Source: Bacteroidota bacterium
GTDB lineage: Bacteria; Bacteroidota; Bacteroidia; Flavobacteriales; Flavobacteriaceae
Assembly (NCBI GenBank): GCA_947483095.1
Contig: CANKLD010000055.1
Location: 1-8,442 of the forward strand
DNA length: 8,442 nucleotides
Direction of reading: 5' to 3'
Shown: positions 6,369-8,442 of the stretch, piece after piece
Layout of the letters: each line of letters starts with the position of its first letter
Numbering within the stretch: the stretch's first letter is position 1
Translations under genes and position numbers: made by a program
The notes under the pieces: generated by a model
What the model was told of the DNA's origin: nothing
What the model saw: only the letters and a program-made list of their open reading frames with translations
Database searches by the model: none

Positions 6369-6410
6369 GGACTATGCATTTTTTATCTTACAACAATGAA
6401 AAAAAAGCAA

Positions 6411-6890
6411 TTAAAACAACTTCTCATCTTCTTTCTCATAAAAAGCATCCACAGAAAGTTCCTTTTGCATCGATGCCATAACGGCTAATTCGTCGCAACG
6501 TTCATTTTGAATGTGATTATTATGCCCTTTAATCCATTTGAAGTCAACTTGGTGTTTTCTGAAAATAATTAGAAAACGTTTCCACAAATCGGGATTTTTC
6601 TTGCCCACGTATCCTTTTTTTTCCCAACCAAAAACCCATTTTTTTATAACAGAATCAACCACATATTTAGAATCGGAGACCACTAAGACTTTCGTGCTTT
6701 CGGTTTTTAATTTTTCTAATCCTACTATCACTGCTAACAATTCCATTCTATTATTGGTAGTATGGCGAAACCCTTCGTGGAATTCCTTTCGATATGTTTT
6801 TCCAACCCATTCCATAACTATGCCATAACCTCCTGGGCCGGGATTGCCTTTTGCGGCACCATCGGTATAGATATGTACTTCGTGATCCAT
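6411..6890 (-). CDS. rnhA: Ribonuclease HI
   Basis: Cytoplasmic endonuclease that cuts the RNA strand of RNA-DNA hybrids (R-loops, replication primers). The 159-residue protein shows the full RNase H fold: IYTDGAAKGNPGPGGYG (7-23) with D10; NNRMELLAVI (46-55) with E50; VVSDSKYVVDS (70-80) with D73; and KGHNNHIQNERCDELA (121-136) with D133. H123 matches the E. coli catalytic-loop histidine. The four acidic metal ligands (D10, E50, D73, D133) are all present. The basic handle region KKWVFGWEKKGYVGKKN (83-99) is also present. It starts 8 bp after the purN stop codon on the same strand, so the two genes are very likely co-transcribed. No Shine-Dalgarno sequence is seen before the ATG. Confidence 0.96.
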   Translation of the reverse strand: MDHEVHIYTDGAAKGNPGPGGYGIVMEWVGKTYRKEFHEGFRHTTNNRMELLAVIVGLEKLKTESTKVLVVSDSKYVVDSVIKKWVFGWEKKGYVGKKNPDLWKRFLIIFRKHQVDFKWIKGHNNHIQNERCDELAVMASMQKELSVDAFYEKEDEKLF

Positions 6891-6898
6891 TTTAAGAT

Positions 6899-7468
6899 TT
6901 AGGATTTTTGATTTAAGATTTTTTCGATTATTATTGGGAAATGAGTTTGTTCGAGTTCGTGAATTTTTTCGGCAACGGCTTCTGGCGATTCCGTTCCAGT
7001 TAAGGGGACGCTTTTTTGAAAAATGATGTTGCCTTCATCATAATTTTCATTTACATAATGAATGGTAATTCCTGTTTCAGCATCTTTGTTTTCAACTACA
7101 GCGTGGTGAACATGCATTCCATACATTCCTTTGCCTCCATATTTTGGCAAAAGTGCGGGATGAATATTTATAATTTTATTAGGAAAAGCTTCAATGCAAT
7201 TGGTTGGGAATTTTAATAAAAACCCTGCTAAAACAATTAAATCAGGTTGGATTTCTTTCAAATGATCAATCAAAACTTCGGAATTCAAGTCGTCTTTGGA
7301 GAAAATTTTTGTTGGAACAGCTAATTTTTGAGCTTTTTCTAAAACTTTTGCATTGGCATTATTAGAAAAAACATGAAATTGATGTACTTTTGAAGTGTTA
7401 TTAAAGTAACGTACAATGTTTTGGGCATTTGTCCCCGAACCAGAAGCAAAAATTACTATTTTTTTCAT
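6899..7468 (-). CDS. purN: Phosphoribosylglycinamide formyltransferase (GAR transformylase)
   Basis: Third step of de novo purine synthesis: transfers a formyl group from 10-formyltetrahydrofolate to GAR to give FGAR. With Met at 7468 the protein is 189 residues, usual for PurN. Visible features: phosphate-binding FASGSGTNAQNI (7-18), the folate-side LIVLAGFLLKFP (77-88), the active-site NIHPALLPKYGGKGMYG (101-117) with N101 and H103, and ENYDEGNIIF (141-150) with D144, completing the N-H-D triad. The frame is open up to a TTG at 7492, which would add MCQIKWYN. The ATG at 7468 is preferred because MKKIVIFASGSG puts the first beta strand at the terminus, as in the family. It is the first gene of the purN-rnhA pair and divergent from acpP. 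An imperfect -7 TAATTTTC lies upstream (complement of 7521-7528). Confidence 0.95.
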   Translation of the reverse strand: MKKIVIFASGSGTNAQNIVRYFNNTSKVHQFHVFSNNANAKVLEKAQKLAVPTKIFSKDDLNSEVLIDHLKEIQPDLIVLAGFLLKFPTNCIEAFPNKIINIHPALLPKYGGKGMYGMHVHHAVVENKDAETGITIHYVNENYDEGNIIFQKSVPLTGTESPEAVAEKIHELEQTHFPIIIEKILNQKS

Positions 7469-7551
7469 GTTGTACCATTTAATTTGACACAAAAAAAAGA
7501 ATAAAAAATGATAAATAATAGAAAATTAGCCTCTTTATTAAAATATTTTTT

Positions 7552-7610
7552 TAATTTCGCCCATATTTATTAACTAATGCGTGGAATTAAAATAAAGTTT
7601 TTTATTTTTG
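7552..7610 (+). promoter_or_regulatory. Predicted acpP promoter(s)
   Basis: TATTTTTG at 7603-7610 matches TAnnTTTG exactly and is followed by CC. It would start transcription near 7617, about 22 nt before acpP. No convincing -33 TTTG lies 19-21 bp upstream. A second possible -7, TAATTTCG (7552-7559, one mismatch), would give a longer leader. The downstream motif is the better candidate. Confidence 0.5.
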
Positions 7611-7638
7611 CCATCAATTAAATTTAAAATTAAAGATT

Positions 7639-7875
7639 ATGTCAGACATTGCATCAAGAGTAAAAGCGATTATCGTAGACAAATTAGGCGTTGACGAAAA
7701 CGAAGTTGTAACAGAAGCAAGCTTCACAAATGATTTAGGAGCAGATTCTTTAGATACAGTTGAGCTAATTATGGAATTTGAAAAAGAATTCGATATTCAG
7801 ATCCCAGACGATCAAGCAGAAAACATTGCTACTGTAGGTCAAGCTATTTCATATATTGAAGAAGCTAAAAAATAA
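7639..7875 (+). CDS. acpP: Acyl carrier protein
   Basis: Small acidic carrier that holds growing acyl chains on a 4'-phosphopantetheine arm during type II fatty-acid synthesis in the cytoplasm. The 78-residue length is typical. The attachment site is S37 in [18 protein letters not shown] (34-51), and this acidic helix II is the docking face for FabF and other enzymes. [19 protein letters not shown] (55-73) forms helices III and IV. It lies directly upstream of fabF on the same strand, the usual pairing. A terminator-like hairpin follows at once, which would allow much higher acpP than fabF expression. Confidence 0.97.
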   Translation: MSDIASRVKAIIVDKLGVDENEVVTEASFTNDLGADSLDTVELIMEFEKEFDIQIPDDQAENIATVGQAISYIEEAKK

Positions 7876-7881
7876 AAATTG

Positions 7882-7921
7882 CACCCGTAATTTAAACCAT
7901 TTCGGGTGTTTTTGTTTTTTT
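7882..7921 (+). terminator. Terminator after acpP
   Basis: CACCCG (7882-7887) pairs with CGGGTG (7903-7908) around a 15-nt loop, followed by TTTTTGTTTTTTT (7909-7921). It begins 6 bp after the acpP stop codon. The stem is short, so termination may be partial, letting some transcripts continue into fabF. Confidence 0.75.
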
Positions 7922-7937
7922 AAATTATAAAATTCAG

Positions 7938-7968
7938 ATTGTTTGTTCAATCCAAATTAATATTATTG
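7938..7968 (+). promoter_or_regulatory. Possible fabF promoter
   Basis: TATTATTG (7961-7968) is one mismatch from TAnnTTTG, and ATTG (7938-7941) lies 19 bp upstream as a -33-like element. A start near 7975 would place the transcript 5' end inside the left arm of the hairpin at 7971-8018. This is a weak call based on one imperfect motif. Confidence 0.3.
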
Positions 7969-7970
7969 TA

Positions 7971-8025
7971 ATGCCTATGTCTTTTTTATGATTTATACAT
8001 AGAAGAAAGCATAGGTATTTTTTTT
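7971..8025 (+). terminator. Long hairpin with T-tract just before fabF
   Basis: ATGCCTATG (7971-7979) pairs with CATAGGTAT (8010-8018, one G-T pair). Inside it CTTTTTT (7981-7987) pairs with AAGAAAG (8003-8009, one G-T pair), and ATG (7988-7990) pairs with CAT (7998-8000) across a two-base bulge, closing a 7-nt loop. A T-run covers 8018-8025. The shape is that of an intrinsic terminator, yet it ends only 22 bp before the fabF ATG. It may be a second terminator for acpP read-through or an attenuator in the fabF leader. Confidence 0.65.
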
Positions 8026-8047
8026 AATTCATAACTATAATTATACT

Positions 8048-8442
8048 ATGGAATTAAGGCGAGTTGTAGTAACGGGCTTAGGGGCACTTACTCCTATTGG
8101 AAATACAGTTGAAGAATATTGGAACGGTTTAATTAACGGTGTTAGCGGCGCGGCTCCAATAACCTATTTTGACGCTTCAAAATTCAAAACTCAATTTGCT
8201 TGCGAGTTGAAAAACTTTAATGTTGAAGATTTTATCGACAGAAAAGAAGCTCGTAAAATGGACCGTTATACTCAATATGCCGTGGTTGCTGCTGACGAAG
8301 CGGTAAAAGACGCCAACTTTGATTTAACTACTTTAGATAAAGATAGAATTGGTGTAATTTGGGGTTCGGGAATAGGAGGATTAGAAACTTTTCAAATCGA
8401 AATGTTAGAATTTGCCAAAGGCGATGGAACTCCTAGATTCAA
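8048..8442 (+). CDS. fabF: Beta-ketoacyl-ACP synthase II, N-terminal part
   Basis: Condensing enzyme that extends acyl-ACP with malonyl-ACP in type II fatty-acid synthesis. Only 131 codons of a protein normally near 415 residues lie in the window, so the catalytic Cys-His-His residues are off the right edge. The visible part is diagnostic: [20 protein letters not shown] (4-23), [20 protein letters not shown] (25-44), [20 protein letters not shown] (65-84) and [16 protein letters not shown] (101-116). The ATG at 8048 gives the usual N-terminus of the family; no Shine-Dalgarno sequence is visible. Its substrate partner AcpP is encoded directly upstream. A hairpin with T-tract lies just before the start codon and may control read-through from acpP. 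Confidence 0.95.
   Translation, partial: MELRRVVVTGLGALTPIGNTVEEYWNGLINGVSGAAPITYFDASKFKTQFACELKNFNVEDFIDRKEARKMDRYTQYAVVAADEAVKDANFDLTTLDKDRIGVIWGSGIGGLETFQIEMLEFAKGDGTPRF

Larger units (their letters stand above)
6067..6410. other. Long gene-free stretch between the kinase and rnhA
   Basis: About 340 bp with no credible protein gene on either strand. It holds a 9-bp inverted repeat ATTAGAAGT/ACTTCTAAT (6076-6084 and 6111-6119), the 10-bp direct repeat AATACAATAT (6135-6144 and 6157-6166), and a 21-codon plus-strand micro-ORF (6150-6215). It also holds tandem promoter-like repeats (6212-6257), a palindrome and a set of crossing inverted repeats (6314-6368). No clear rho-independent terminator follows rnhA; only T-rich sequence (complement of 6399-6406) lies just after its stop. 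The density of repeats suggests a decayed mobile element or a small RNA locus. Confidence 0.6.

Noticed and set aside
6538..6828. 96-codon plus-strand ORF antisense to rnhA.
   Set aside because: It lies wholly within rnhA, which has all catalytic residues; the antisense peptide has no recognisable domain.
7016..7216. 66-codon plus-strand ORF antisense to purN.
   Set aside because: It lies inside purN opposite its active-site region; no supporting promoter or family features.
7469..7492. TTG start extending PurN by eight residues (MCQIKWYN).
   Set aside because: The ATG at 7468 gives the standard PurN N-terminus with the first beta strand at once; the extension has no family counterpart.

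Overview
The window looks like chromosomal core sequence from a member of the Bacteroidota, most likely Flavobacterium or a close relative. It is AT-rich. Start codons lack Shine-Dalgarno sequences. Several gene starts are preceded by the Bacteroidetes sigma-ABfr type -7 motif TAnnTTTG. The proteins read as flavobacterial types, including a long PurF and a Mn-type SodA with the DVWEHAYY signature. The intergenic regions carry several dispersed-looking repeats.

Layout. Positions 1-2018 (minus) hold the first 672 codons of a UvrD/AddA-like SF1 helicase that runs off the left edge. The divergent gap 2019-2266 holds a structured, Flavo-1-like RNA/repeat element with a GC-rich palindrome inside it, followed by the promoter of sodA (2267-2875, plus). 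sodA and purF converge on a long bidirectional hairpin terminator (2914-2957). On the minus strand, in transcription order, come purN (7468-6899), rnhA (6890-6411), a 417-bp gap, a PfkB-family kinase (5993-5067) and purF (4939-3041). Divergent from purN on the plus strand are acpP (7639-7875) and the start of fabF (8048 to the right edge). These two are separated by two successive hairpin/T-tract structures.

Function. purF (first committed step) and purN (GAR transformylation) belong to de novo IMP synthesis. The kinase between them has an unknown sugar or nucleoside substrate. rnhA is probably co-transcribed with purN (8-bp gap). acpP and fabF form the usual fatty-acid-synthesis pair. The helicase is probably the motor subunit of an AddAB-type recombination nuclease. 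sodA is a stand-alone antioxidant gene.

There is no defence island, CRISPR array, complete mobile element or obvious new multigene system. The most interesting unexplained sequence is non-coding. One part is the Flavo-1-like element with its internal palindrome. The other is 6212-6385, where two tandem 23-bp repeats each carry a perfect TAnnTTTG motif and lead into a 12-bp palindrome and a set of crossing inverted repeats that could form a pseudoknot. That arrangement could be an unannotated small RNA or the remnant of a lost element. A second notable structure is a long hairpin with a T-tract that ends only 22 bp before the fabF start codon.
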